A stretch of 64,000 nt of DNA from CAWAHD01 sp963781785 (GCA_963781785.1 CAWAHD010000005.1:1984001-2048000); one strand, 5' to 3'. Shown: positions 39,101 to 47,135, numbered from the stretch's first letter. Notes: generated by a model from the sequence alone, not told the origin. Numbers and translations are program-made.

Positions 39101-39797
39101 GACCGAGCTGGCATACCTCGAGCTCGAGGCCGGCAACACCGCCATCTTGGTCTTCGGCTTCTCGATCGTGATGGTCTTTCTGGTGCTGGCCGCCCAGTTC
39201 GAAAGCTGGTCGATGCCGCTGGCGGTCATCCTCTCGGTTCCCCTCTGTGTGTCGAGCGCGCTCATCGGCGTCAACGCCGCCAAGCTGGACATCAACATCT
39301 TCACCCAGATCGGCCTGGTCGTGTTGGTGGGCCTGGCCAGCAAGAACGCCATTCTCATCGTCGAATTCGCCAAGGTCATCCATCGCTCCGGCAAGCCGAT
39401 CCGCGAGTCTACCCTCGAGTCGTGCCGGCTGCGGTTGCGGCCGATCGTGATGACCTCGATGGCCTTCATCCTCGGCGTGCTCCCCCTGCTCTTCTCCCAC
39501 GGCGCCGGCGCCGAGATGCGCCGGTCGCTCGGCATGGCGGTCTTCTCGGGCATGGTCGGTGTGACAATCTTCGGCGTCCTCCTGACGCCCGTCTTCTTCT
39601 ACATGATCGACGTCGTGAGCGAGTCGTCCTGGTTCGCCTCTCCCCGCGTCCGCCGCTACGGCGGAATCGTGCTCGGAATCCTCACCTTGAGCTACCTGTG
39701 GCGGCCGTCCCGCTGGCGGCTGGCCCAGGACGGTCAATCGGTCGCGCCGGCCCCCGGAAACCCGCCGCGAACATCCCGCCCCATGAACCGGAAGTGA
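36174..39797 (+). CDS. RND efflux pump permease, HAE1/AcrB family (first of two)
   Basis: The 1207-residue pump begins at GTG 36174 with FSRFFIDRPIFATVLSIAI, the standard AcrB-type start. It has the porter and docking domains (QYPGASAQVV, QVNGVENMMYMSSQCTNDGS), the TM4 proton-relay GIVVDDAIVVVE (Asp pair at about 407-408) and the TM10 Lys in GLASKNAILIVEFAK. It is longer than AcrB (~1050) because of a ~80-residue hydrophobic insert between TM6 and TM7 (about 505-590: PWPAFVLLGFWFGYSRL; AANLAGGLLGGLLALGFSWP). It would export hydrophobic or amphiphilic compounds with the adaptor upstream. The second pump follows after 8 nt. Confidence 0.93.
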   Translation: MFSRFFIDRPIFATVLSIAITLAGAISLWALPIAMYPPIAPPTVNVTCQYPGASAQVVSETVAAPIEQQVNGVENMMYMSSQCTNDGSYTLTVTFRHDVDLNLAQVLVQNRVALAEPLLPDVIKATGVTTKKKAPDILLAIAIYSPDGRYDQLYLSNYALIHLRDVLSRVRGVSDVTMFGQRDYSMRIWLDPDKLAVRNMTAGDVVNALREQNLQVAAGQIGQSPIRDGQETQVTLSTLGRLTLPKQFENVIVKTTPAGQVVRVRDVGRVALGAKNEDTSSRVDGRAVANMAVFQLPDANALATADLIKAKIEELKQDFPPGVDYMIRYDTTPFIRESIQEVFKTLLDSVVLVALVVLVFLQNWRSAIIPLIAVPVGIVGTFSVMLALGFSLNNLTLFGLVLAIGIVVDDAIVVVESVEHHIERGLRPRDATIKAMSEVSAPVIAVGLVLSSVFIPCAFISGITGQFFRQFALTIASSTIISTFNSLTLSPALAAMLLKPRKKKVYETLPWPAFVLLGFWFGYSRLGPHLFEPGAGTMLARLSFAGPLLSELARVLGCEPAIAANLAGGLLGGLLALGFSWPINRVLGVGFHLFNRGFQATANGYARFVGGMLRVCVLVLCLYGGILGLTYWGFLNTPRGFIPSQDMGYLLVNVQLPDASSLERTQEVIQTIEKVAHQTKGINATVGIAGQSLLMNAYGSNFGTMFVTLDSFDKRTTPDTYYEAIMNKLRRALPRITEAEVAIFGPPPVRGVGRAGGYMIMIEDRGDLGPRQLQEQIQNLVKKSNKIDILGNPIALKPKPPTLAERLRRLLFGPDKDEKPEMVMEPPVLVGNTSVFRADVPQIFLDVDRSACLLKGVALVDAFNTLQVYLGSLYINDFNLFGRTWQVIAQSEAKYRDQKDDISRLRVRNLSGTMVPLGSVARPVDFQGPLVLTRYNNYPAASINGNAAPGVSTRTAIDRMGQLAADELPGSMNFEWTELAYLELEAGNTAILVFGFSIVMVFLVLAAQFESWSMPLAVILSVPLCVSSALIGVNAAKLDINIFTQIGLVVLVGLASKNAILIVEFAKVIHRSGKPIRESTLESCRLRLRPIVMTSMAFILGVLPLLFSHGAGAEMRRSLGMAVFSGMVGVTIFGVLLTPVFFYMIDVVSESSWFASPRVRRYGGIVLGILTLSYLWRPSRWRLAQDGQSVAPAPGNPPRTSRPMNRK

Positions 39798-39805
39798 GGG
39801 ACTTC

Positions 39806-42800
39806 GTGTTTTCCCGTTTCTTCATCGACCGGCCGATCTTCGCCGCCGTCCTTTCGATCATCATCACGCTGGCCGGCGCCATCACCCTGGGCACCCTGCC
39901 GCTGGCTCAGTATCCCGACATCACGCCCCCCACCGTCGAGGTCTCCGCATACTATCCGGGTGCCAACGCGCAGGTCGTCGCCGACACCGTGGCCGCCCCC
40001 ATCGAGCAGCAGGTCAACGGCGTCGAGAACATGATGTACATGTCGTCGCAGTGCACCAACGACGGCACGTACAAGCTCACCGTCACCTTCCGTCACGGCG
40101 TCGACCTCAATATGGCTCAGGTGCTGGTGCAGAACCGCGAGGCCCTCGCCGAGCCCATCCTTCCCGACCTGGTCAAGCGACGGGGCGTGGCCGTCAAGAA
40201 GAAGTCGCCCAGCATCCTCATGATCATCAACGTCTTCTCGCCCGATGGCAGCCGCAAAGACCTCTACCTGAGCAACTACGCCACCATCCAGCTCCGCGAT
40301 GAGCTCGCTCGGCTGGACGGCGTCGGCGACATCACCTATATCGGCCAGCGCAACTACAGCATGCGGGTCTGGCTCGACCCCCAGAAGATGTCGTTCCGGA
40401 ACCTCACCTCGTCCGACGTCGTGACAGCCATTACCCAGCAGAACGTGCAGGTCGCCGCCGGCCAGGTCGGCCAGCCGCCGGTCCCCACCGGGCAGGCATT
40501 TCAGTTCACCATCACCGCCCTGGGGCGGCTCACCGATCCCGCGCAGTTCGAGGACATGATTCTGAAGACCGACTCGCTCGGCGGCATCGTCCGCCTCCGC
40601 GACGTCGCCAGGGTCGAACTCGGAGCCCAGGGCTATGACCAGTTTTGCACACTCGATGGCCGCCCGACGGTCGCCCTCTCGGTGTATCAACGGCCGGGCT
40701 CAAACGCCCTCGAGACCGCTCGCCTGGTCCAGAACAAGATGAAGGAGCTCAAGGAAAAATTCGAGCCTGGAGTCGACTACGCGATCGTCTACGACACGAC
40801 CCCGTTCATCGTCGAGTCAGTCAACGAGGTCTACAAGACCCTGATCATGGCGGTGGTCCTGGTCGCGTTCGTGGTGCTGTTGTTCCTGCAAGACTGGCGG
40901 TCGGCCTTGATTCCCCTGGTCGCCGTCCCCGTCGCCATCTTCGGCACCTTCGCCGTGATGGCGGCTCTGGGGTTCTCGCTCAACAACCTGACCCTGTTCG
41001 GCCTGGTCCTCGCCATCGGCATCGTGGTCGACGACGCCATCGTCGTTGTCGAGGCCGTCGAGCACCACATCGAGCACGGGCTGGCTCCGCGCGAAGCGAC
41101 CATCATGGCCATGAGCCAGGTGTCGGCGCCGGTCATCGCCGTGGGCCTGGTCCTCACGGCCGTATTCATCCCGTGTGCGTTTATCACCGGGATCACGGGC
41201 CAGTTCTACCGCCAGTTCGCACTCACGATCGCCACGTCGACCGTCATCTCCGCCTTCAATTCACTCACCCTCAGCCCGGCTCTGTCGGCTCTCTTGCTGC
41301 GGCCCCGCGAGAAGGGCGTGTTCCAGGCCCTCCCCTGGCCCGCCTTCGTCGGCGCCTTTGGTTGGGCGGGATATGCCTACGTGAGTCCCTGGCTGCTCGG
41401 TCTCGTCGAGCGAACCGGCCTGCGACTGGAAGGCCCCTACTTGACCCCCGGCTACGTCGCGGCGGCGGGCGGCATCCTCGCCGGCGGCATCCTCGGCTTG
41501 CTTTTGAGCAGGCTGTTGAACCGCCTGTTCGGCTGGTCGTTCGATCTCTTCAACAGGGCGTTCGATTTCGCCACGTCGATTTACAGCCGGATGGTCGCGG
41601 GATTGCTCCGCGTCAGCATCCTGGTGCTCTTGCTCTATGGCGGCCTGCTCGGCTTGACTTACTGGGGTTTCACCCGCACCCCCACGGGGTTCATCCCCGC
41701 GCAGGACAAAGGTTATCTGCTCATCAACGTCCAGCTCCCCGACTCGTCGTCGCTCGAACGCACCCAGCGGGTCATGAAAGAGGTCGAACGGATCGCCGGC
41801 AAGCTCCCGGGCGTCGCGCACACGATGGCGATCGCCGGCCAGTCGATCTTGATGAACGCCAACGCCCCGAACTTCGGCGCGATGTACGTCATGCTCGACG
41901 AATTCCACCACCGGATCGACGGAGAGCTCACCGGCCCCGCCATCGCCGCTCGTCTGGAAGCGACCTTGCAGAATGAGATCCGCGATGGACTCGTGAATGT
42001 CTTCGACGCACCCCCCGTCGATGGGCTGGGAACTGCCGGCGGCTTCAAGATCGTGATCCAGGACCGTGGCGACCTTGGCTTCAACGAGATCGAGGCCGCG
42101 GCCAATCGCGTTGTAGAGCGGTCGCAATCACCCCCCCACTCCGATCGGCTCCAGGGCCTGTTCACGAGCTTCCGGGCCAACACGCCCTGGCTCTACCTCG
42201 ACATCGACCGCGACAAGGCCAAGCTGGCGGGCGTCTCGATCGCCGAGCTCTTCAATACGCTCCAGGTCTACCTGGGTTCGCTCTACATCAACGACTTCAA
42301 TCGGTTCGGCCGCACCTGGCAGGTCAACGTGCAGGGCGACGCCAATTTCCGCAAGCAGATCAGCGATCTCACCGGCCTGCGCGTCCGCAACGAACGCGGC
42401 GGCATGGTCCCCTTGGGCAGCATTGCCAAGGTGCGCGATGCCCGCGGTCCGGGCATGATCATCCGGTACAATCTCTACCCATCGGCCACCATCAACATGT
42501 ACCCCGCACCCGGCACCAGCTCGGGGCAGGCCCTGGACGCCATGGAGAAACTCGTCGAGCCCGAGCTGCCCCATGCCATGCGCTACGACTGGACCGAGCT
42601 CGCTCTCCTCCAGCTCGAGACCGGCCCGACCGCGATGTTCGCCTTCATCCTCGCGGTCATCCTCGTATTCCTGGTGCTGGCGGCACAGTACGAAAGCTGG
42701 GCGCTGCCGCTGGCCGTGATCCTCGTCGTGCCCATGTGCCTCTTGTGCTCCACGATCGGCGTCAACATCGCCAGCATGGACATCAATATCTTCACCCAGG

Positions 42801-43282
42801 TGGGGTTCATCGTGCTGGTCGGGCTGGCCTGCAAGAACGCCATTCTGATCGTCGAATACGCCAAGAAGCAGCGCGAGAGCGGCTCCTCCCGCGAGCAAGC
42901 CACCCTCGAAGCGTGCCAGCTCCGCCTCCGGCCCATCATGATGACCTCGTTCGCCTTCATCCTGGGCGTCGTGCCCCTGGTCCTGTCCGTGGGTGCCGGT
43001 GCCGAAATGCGGCGCACCCTCGGGACCGCCGTCTTCAGCGGCATGCTCGGGGTCACCCTGTTCGGGATCTTCCTCACGCCCGTCTTCTACTTCGTGATTC
43101 AGTGGCTGAGCGACAAGCGCGCCCAGGCCCGCCAGGCCGAGGAGCTCGCGGAAGAGACCGACGACGACGGCGGTGAAAAGCCCGAGCACGACGGGGACTA
43201 CAAGCCCAACGGCGACGCCGCACCCGGCCATCTTGCCGGAAATGGAGCCGTCCACGCCCCCTCTCATGCCGCGCACCACTGA
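39806..43282 (+). CDS. RND efflux pump permease, HAE1/AcrB family (second of two)
   Basis: The 1158-residue pump begins at GTG 39806 (FSRFFIDRPIFAAVLSIII) with a GAGG just upstream inside the preceding stop region. It shares its whole architecture with the first pump: VNGVENMMYMSSQCTNDGT, GIVVDDAIVVVEAVEHH, GLACKNAILIVEYAK and the same hydrophobic insert between TM6 and TM7 (about 510-590: LPWPAFVGAFGWAGYAYVSP; YVAAAGGILAGGILGLLLSR). The ~40-residue acidic, His/Pro-rich C-terminal tail is cytoplasmic. The pair probably arose by tandem duplication. They may form a heterotrimer, as MdtBC does, or have separate substrates. Confidence 0.93.
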   Translation: MFSRFFIDRPIFAAVLSIIITLAGAITLGTLPLAQYPDITPPTVEVSAYYPGANAQVVADTVAAPIEQQVNGVENMMYMSSQCTNDGTYKLTVTFRHGVDLNMAQVLVQNREALAEPILPDLVKRRGVAVKKKSPSILMIINVFSPDGSRKDLYLSNYATIQLRDELARLDGVGDITYIGQRNYSMRVWLDPQKMSFRNLTSSDVVTAITQQNVQVAAGQVGQPPVPTGQAFQFTITALGRLTDPAQFEDMILKTDSLGGIVRLRDVARVELGAQGYDQFCTLDGRPTVALSVYQRPGSNALETARLVQNKMKELKEKFEPGVDYAIVYDTTPFIVESVNEVYKTLIMAVVLVAFVVLLFLQDWRSALIPLVAVPVAIFGTFAVMAALGFSLNNLTLFGLVLAIGIVVDDAIVVVEAVEHHIEHGLAPREATIMAMSQVSAPVIAVGLVLTAVFIPCAFITGITGQFYRQFALTIATSTVISAFNSLTLSPALSALLLRPREKGVFQALPWPAFVGAFGWAGYAYVSPWLLGLVERTGLRLEGPYLTPGYVAAAGGILAGGILGLLLSRLLNRLFGWSFDLFNRAFDFATSIYSRMVAGLLRVSILVLLLYGGLLGLTYWGFTRTPTGFIPAQDKGYLLINVQLPDSSSLERTQRVMKEVERIAGKLPGVAHTMAIAGQSILMNANAPNFGAMYVMLDEFHHRIDGELTGPAIAARLEATLQNEIRDGLVNVFDAPPVDGLGTAGGFKIVIQDRGDLGFNEIEAAANRVVERSQSPPHSDRLQGLFTSFRANTPWLYLDIDRDKAKLAGVSIAELFNTLQVYLGSLYINDFNRFGRTWQVNVQGDANFRKQISDLTGLRVRNERGGMVPLGSIAKVRDARGPGMIIRYNLYPSATINMYPAPGTSSGQALDAMEKLVEPELPHAMRYDWTELALLQLETGPTAMFAFILAVILVFLVLAAQYESWALPLAVILVVPMCLLCSTIGVNIASMDINIFTQVGFIVLVGLACKNAILIVEYAKKQRESGSSREQATLEACQLRLRPIMMTSFAFILGVVPLVLSVGAGAEMRRTLGTAVFSGMLGVTLFGIFLTPVFYFVIQWLSDKRAQARQAEELAEETDDDGGEKPEHDGDYKPNGDAAPGHLAGNGAVHAPSHAAHH

Positions 43283-43787
43283 TCGGCCCGCCGGGGCCGC
43301 GCCTGTTGAAGAGCAGGCCACGCCGCCCTGGGAGCCCCGGCTGCACGTGGTCCTGTTCGAGCCGGAAATCGCATCCAACACCGGCTCCATCGGCCGCACC
43401 TGCGTCGCCGCCGGAGCGGCGCTCTGGTTGGTGCGTCCCCTGGGCTTTCATCTCGACGACCGCCATCTCCGCCGCGCCGGCCTCGATTACTGGGAACACC
43501 TCAGCGTGCAGGTCGTCGATCGTCTGGATGACGTCGAAAAAGCCCTGGGCCGCGATCGGATCTGGTCGTTCACCACCAAGGCAGCAAGGGTCTACACCGA
43601 CGCCTCGTTCACCGTCGGCGACGCCCTCCTCTTCGGCCCCGAGAGCCGCGGCCTGCCCGCTCGGTGGCTGAACGAACGCCGCGACCGCGCCCTGCGGATC
43701 CCGATCCGTGCCGAGGCCCGCAGCTTGAACCTGGCCAATGCCGCCGCCATCGCTGTGTTCGAAGCAGTAAGGCAGATCGAACAGTGA
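43266..43787 (+). CDS. trmL: tRNA (cytidine(34)-2'-O)-methyltransferase (SPOUT family, TrmL-like)
   Basis: The 173-residue enzyme has the TrmL hallmarks: VVLFEPEIASNTGSIGRTCV at the N-terminus, LLFGPESRGLP (motif 2) and RIPIRAEARSLNLANAAAIA followed by VFEAVRQ (motif 3, the knotted SAM site). It methylates the wobble base of Leu tRNAs in bacteria that have been studied. The ATG at 43266 overlaps the RND pump end by 17 nt; an in-frame upstream ATG at 43173 would overlap more. About 25 residues precede the conserved start. Its place after the pumps is probably incidental. Confidence 0.9.
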   Translation: MPRTTDRPAGAAPVEEQATPPWEPRLHVVLFEPEIASNTGSIGRTCVAAGAALWLVRPLGFHLDDRHLRRAGLDYWEHLSVQVVDRLDDVEKALGRDRIWSFTTKAARVYTDASFTVGDALLFGPESRGLPARWLNERRDRALRIPIRAEARSLNLANAAAIAVFEAVRQIEQ

Positions 43788-43849
43788 CTCCGTCGCGCAC
43801 ACAACGAGTCTCAGCAAAAAATCACCTCTTTGCCCAACCCCTTACGGAA

Positions 43850-44185
43850 GTTGGAGTTCCGATAGGGTTTGGAATAATCGGAAAAACGTAGGCTCATTTC
43901 CTAACCTTTGACATGAGTTGGAGTTCCGATAGGGTTTGGAGTAATCGACATATCCGGACGAAAATCGGGCGCCTTGCCGCATCTCATTACAGGAATTGGC
44001 GTTGTGAATTCCGACGGAATAATCGGAACTGAGGAGCGAAAATGGGGGTGTCGGCACATGTCCTTACCGGGATTGGCCTTGTGAACGGGTTTGGAATAAT
44101 CGGAACTCGTTGGTGAAGGCGCACTGATGTACTATCTCGTTAGAGGACTTCGGGTTGCGGATGGGTTTGGAATGATCGGAACGGG
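43850..44185. repeat. Five degenerate ~75-nt tandem repeats with a hairpin core
   Basis: A core of GGGTTTGGAATAATCGGAA recurs at about 43865, 43933, 44009 (degenerate), 44087 and 44163, spaced 68-79 nt. Upstream of each core the units share a looser pattern (TTACnGGAATTGGnnTTGTGAA). In units 1 and 3, TTCCGAT and ATCGGAA flank the core as a short stem. There is no unique spacer between identical repeats, so this is not CRISPR. No gene lies in 43788-44329. The block ends next to the transposase region. Confidence 0.7.
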
Positions 44186-44329
44186 GCATCGAACCCGCGA
44201 ATCCGACGAGTCGCATTCAATTGGGATGATCATGTCGGTCAATCGATCGAGAATAAACGGAGAATCGATGCACACCACGGAGGCCGCTCCGCCATTCCGT
44301 GGCGAAGCCGGTTCGTCCAATACTCGCGA

Positions 44330-44659
44330 TCACGGTGCGGTGACGATGACCCGTGTGATGTATGGTGGAGCGACCCGCGTGGAGGCGGCGGGTGGCCCGG
44401 GGTGTTTCGGCAGGTATTCGATCGTTGCGGTCCTGACTGGTCGAGCTCCTGTAAACAGATCACCCAGGTGAATGAAGCGATAGATGACCCCGCCTTGGTC
44501 GGTAAGCTGCGGCCCGCGCACGCTGAACCACGGCCAACCTGTAGACAGCACCGGCTCAGGTCCCCACCACGATCGCCGGGCCCACTCCGCCCCGCCGGCC
44601 ATGGCGCCCGCGATCGCCAGTACCATGATCAGCCGCCGGATCGTCACCCGATTTCGCCA
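44330..44659 (-). CDS. Small membrane-anchored protein, unknown
   Basis: The 109-residue product begins WRNRVTIRRLIMVLAIAGAM, a basic start and a single hydrophobic helix of the kind common in small planctomycete proteins, followed by a soluble part with aromatic residues (VLSTGWPWFSVRGPQLTDQG). No clear Shine-Dalgarno is seen before ATG 44659, and no family is recognised. It lies immediately left of the transposase element and could be a resident gene. Confidence 0.45.
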   Translation of the reverse strand, partial: WRNRVTIRRLIMVLAIAGAMAGGAEWARRSWWGPEPVLSTGWPWFSVRGPQLTDQGGVIYRFIHLGDLFTGARPVRTATIEYLPKHPGPPAASTRVAPPYITRVIVTAP

Positions 44660-44711
44660 CATCAGATCGCCAACGCTAATGACCTGCTCCGGTTCGCCGG
44701 ACTGCCACACA

Positions 44712-44812
44712 TCACCGCGCGTGATCGCCCTCCGGCGGGGTACGAGTTCCTGGTTTCGTCGCGGACAGGGCCTTGACCTTGAAATACTCCTTCGTGACCG
44801 GGCGCAAAAGGA
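44712..44812 (-). pseudogene. Possible 3' end of a gene interrupted by the transposase element
   Basis: Outside the leftmost element end, the minus frame reads RPVTKEYFKVKALSATKPGT then RTPPEGDHAR and a stop, which looks like natural coding sequence whose upstream part is missing. The start side is replaced by the repeated element end. It could belong to a separate gene, or to the CHAT gene on the other side of the element (also minus strand). Confidence 0.3.
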
Positions 44813-44821
44813 AAGGAAAAA

Positions 44822-44940
44822 GGAAAGGACACGCAACGTAAAAGGAAAGGACACGCAACGTTATCTTGAAAAGGAAAGGACACGCAACGTTATCTTGAAT
44901 TGGGCCGTCCGTTTTGAAAGGAAAGGACACGCAACGTTAT
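44822..44940. repeat. Four left-end copies of element 1, progressively longer
   Basis: GGACACGCAACGT occurs at 44827, 44849, 44878 and 44925. The copies continue inward for increasing lengths (unit steps 22, 29 and 47 nt) before the next AAAGGAAAGGACACGC begins; only the last runs into the complete element through TTGGGCCGTCCGTTTTGG. All truncated copies keep the outer terminus and lose the inner side. Confidence 0.8.
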
Positions 44941-45009
44941 CTTGAATTGGGCCGTCCGTTTTGGTAGGTTCGGTAGTCCAGCGAAGACAACACCCGCGGA
45001 GGTTGGATC

Positions 45010-46042
45010 ATGACGGTCGCGCGATCGCAACTGGTCGACACAGCGGTAACCCGTTGGTATCACTGCATCACGCGCTGTGTACGACGGGCGTTCTTGTTCG
45101 GCGAAGGACCCTTGAACCGCAAAGAATGGATCGAAGATCGTGTGAAGGAACTTGCCGAAATCTTTGCCGTCACCGTGGGCGGATTCTCAGTCATGGACAA
45201 TCACTTGCACCTGTTGGTGCGCCTCGACCCGGAAGCCACGAACGGATGGTCGGATGAGGAAGTCGTCCGGCGGTGGGGACGGCTTTTTCCGCCCCGCGAC
45301 AAGTCCCGGCAAACATTGCCGGTATCTAACGACTGGGTTCAGTCGCGGCTCAAGGACGCCGAGTGGGTGGCGAAGATCCGCGGGCGGTTGCAGAGCCTGA
45401 GCTGGTTCATGAAATCCTTGAAGGAGCCGCTGTCGCGACTTGCGAACAGGCAGGACAAAGTCCGCGGCGCGTTTTCGAACAACGCTACAAGAGCGTTGCG
45501 GTCCTCGATGAGGAATCGCTGCTGGCGACCTGTGCATACATTGATCTGAACCCGGTGGCGGCGGGAATCGTGGAGGTTCCGGAGGAGAGCCCGCATACGT
45601 CGGTCACGACGCGAGTCGAGCACGTGAAGGCTCAAGGCCGAACCAGCGATTTGAAAGCGGCCGAGCAAGGCAGTGTGGCCGGATCGACCGCATCGGCCGG
45701 GCTGGAGGAAACGATCTGGCTGTGCCCGATCGAAGATCGGCGGAAGCTGGATTCGTCGCGCGAGGGAATGGTGGAGGGTCTCTCGCTGGGCAGCTATCTG
45801 CTTCTGGTCGATTACACGGGGCGCTGTTCCGCGAAGGAAAGAGCGCGATTTCGACCGAACTGGCGGGAATTCTCGCCCGGCTGGGAACGAGCGTGGAAGG
45901 CTGGCAGGCGCGGCTGGAGAAGCTCAAAGGCGGGCGACTGCTGGGCCGGTTCTTCGCAGCCAGTCGAGAGCGGCTGCGCGAGGTCGCCGCGCGTCTGCGC
46001 GTGCATCATCTGGCGAACCTCGGTGGGTGCCCGGCGCGATAG
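45010..46042 (+). pseudogene. REP-associated Y1 transposase (RAYT-like), killed by two frameshifts
   Basis: It is nearly identical to the intact copy at 47424-48458. The N-terminal part has RWYHCITRCVRR and the HUH-type metal site in SVMDNHLHLLVRL. At ~45472 it has four T where the sister has five, shifting the frame just before FEQRYKSVAVLDEESLLATC and the putative catalytic Tyr in AYIDLNPV. A second one-base loss near 45823 (GGGGCGCTG versus GGGAAGCTTG) shifts it again before LFREGKSAIS. Total length is 1033 nt against 1035 in the sister. Expression of a functional enzyme is not expected. Confidence 0.88.
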
Positions 46043-46230
46043 CGCCAACAAATTCTCACAGCTTCCTTACCGCCTTCTCCTGACGAAATCGACGTCGCGT
46101 CGGGGTCGGTGATCGAGCGCGAATGACGCGCGTAACTGGCCGATCAGCAGCGCGCACCGCGTGCGGAGTGACGGTCCACGGCCAGGGCGGCCACTTCTGA
46201 CTGCGCCAGCGCGTTGGGCCCGCTTGAGGC

Positions 46231-46414
46231 TGCCATCGATCGCCTATCGGGCTGACCTTTCCAGCGCGATGCCTGTCCTTTCACTTCTTTCACTTCTTTC
46301 ACTTCTTTCACTTCGCCATCGATCGCCTATCGGGCTGACCTTTCCAGCGCGATGCCTGTCCTTTCACTTCTTTCCAGCGCGATGCCTGTCCTTTCACTTC
46401 TGTCCTTTCACTTC
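46231..46414. repeat. Right-end copies of element 1, with a 9-nt array
   Basis: The element's right end (GCCATCGATCGCCTATCGGG ... GTCCTTTCACTTC, 46231-46287) is followed by three more TTTCACTTC units (46288-46314), then a 56-nt copy of the end (46315-46370), a 30-nt copy (46371-46400) and a 14-nt copy (46401-46414). Each copy keeps the outer terminus CCTTTCACTTC and is shortened on the inner side, mirroring the left ends. Confidence 0.8.
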
Positions 46415-46884
46415 ACCTCGGAATAGAAGGCGGCTGCGAACTCGAGCGCGATGGCATCCTCGATGGCTCGCGCCGTGGCGAGCACCGCCGCGACCCCCGC
46501 GTCGAGCAGCCCGGCTACCTGGGCCCGCGTCGAGCAGCCGTTGAGGAACACCAGTTTCAGATTGCGCCGCTGGCCCAGGAACGTCGCCAGCCCTTCGGCG
46601 TGAGCCACCGCGCCCTCGGTGCCTGTGGACTCCAGGAATAATCGGTCGCCACCCGCGTGTCCGCCGTAATGGAAGATCGCCACGCGATCGCGGTGTTCGG
46701 TGAACGTCTTGAGGATCTGGTCGAGCCTGGCATTGGGCCGGACGACCAGTTTGCACAGCCCTTTCCCCTCGGCGGCCTCGAGGATCGCCTGGAGTTGCCG
46801 TAGCTCCTCCGGCAAATCGCGAAGATAACGATGGCCTTCTTGCTCGTTGGCAAACGCCAGTAAAAACACAGGCAATTCGGCCAT
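46408..46884 (-). pseudogene. CHAT-domain (caspase-like) protease gene truncated by a transposable element end
   Basis: ATG 46884, with GAAGGGA upstream, starts a 158-residue frame that matches the front of CHAT-domain conflict proteins: LPVFLLAFANEQEGHRYLRD, then VAIFHYGGHAGGDRLFLEST with the catalytic-type His (76) and LKLVFLNGCSTR with the Cys (117). At FYSE the homology stops exactly where the right-end repeat of element 1 begins (46414), and a stop follows two codons later. Full-length relatives are much larger and usually carry an NTPase and repeat domains, and are tied to self/non-self conflict or cell death. Both catalytic residues remain, but the protein is cut short. No partner gene is visible. 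Confidence 0.75.
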
Positions 46885-47135
46885 CGACGGTCCCTTCCAC
46901 GGCCTAACTACAGATCAACATAGCTCCGAAGCAAGTCTCTCAGAATGGTACCGATACGGAGGGCGACCTGGTAAGGTGGTCGAGACACTTCGAAGGCTGT
47001 CTGCTGAATCTTCGGGACGAGTGAGGAGGACGGGAGCGTAGTCGCTCACACCTTGGGATTGACGGAATTCGGTGATGGCGATACATCGCCGCCATGACCA
47101 ATCCTCTGCCGATTCCTGACGAACTCTGGGCGAAT
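46885..47135. other. Spacer between the CHAT remnant and element 2
   Basis: No supported gene. It should hold the promoter of the CHAT remnant. It ends where the A-rich left end of element 2 begins. Confidence 0.4.

Larger units (their letters stand above)
44822..46414 (+). mobile_element. RAYT/REP-type element copy 1 (inactive)
   Basis: The unit comprises repeated left ends, a Y1 transposase pseudogene, a ~190-nt 3' flank and repeated right ends. The outermost left sequence AAAGGACACGCAACG and the right sequence (reverse complement AAAGGACAGGCATCG) match at 13 of 15 positions, as inverted ends. The right boundary at 46414 falls inside a CHAT gene. Confidence 0.75.

Noticed and set aside
38271..39737. 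488-codon minus-strand frame, and a similar one at 42128-43399
   Set aside because: These are antisense shadows of the RND pumps with Asp/Gly/His-rich products, typical of high GC at the third codon position.
39098..39797. In-frame extension of the second RND pump upstream of 39806
   Set aside because: The extension overlaps the end of the first pump in another frame and is Arg-rich shadow sequence; the conserved start FSRFFIDRPIF is at 39806.
43850..44185. CRISPR array
   Set aside because: The repeats are degenerate, the whole ~75-nt unit is conserved and not just a short repeat, and no cas gene is present.
44175..44215. tRNA-like segment (CGGGTTCGATGCCCC on the minus strand)
   Set aside because: The T-arm-like stem does not pair properly and no acceptor, D or anticodon arms could be found around it.
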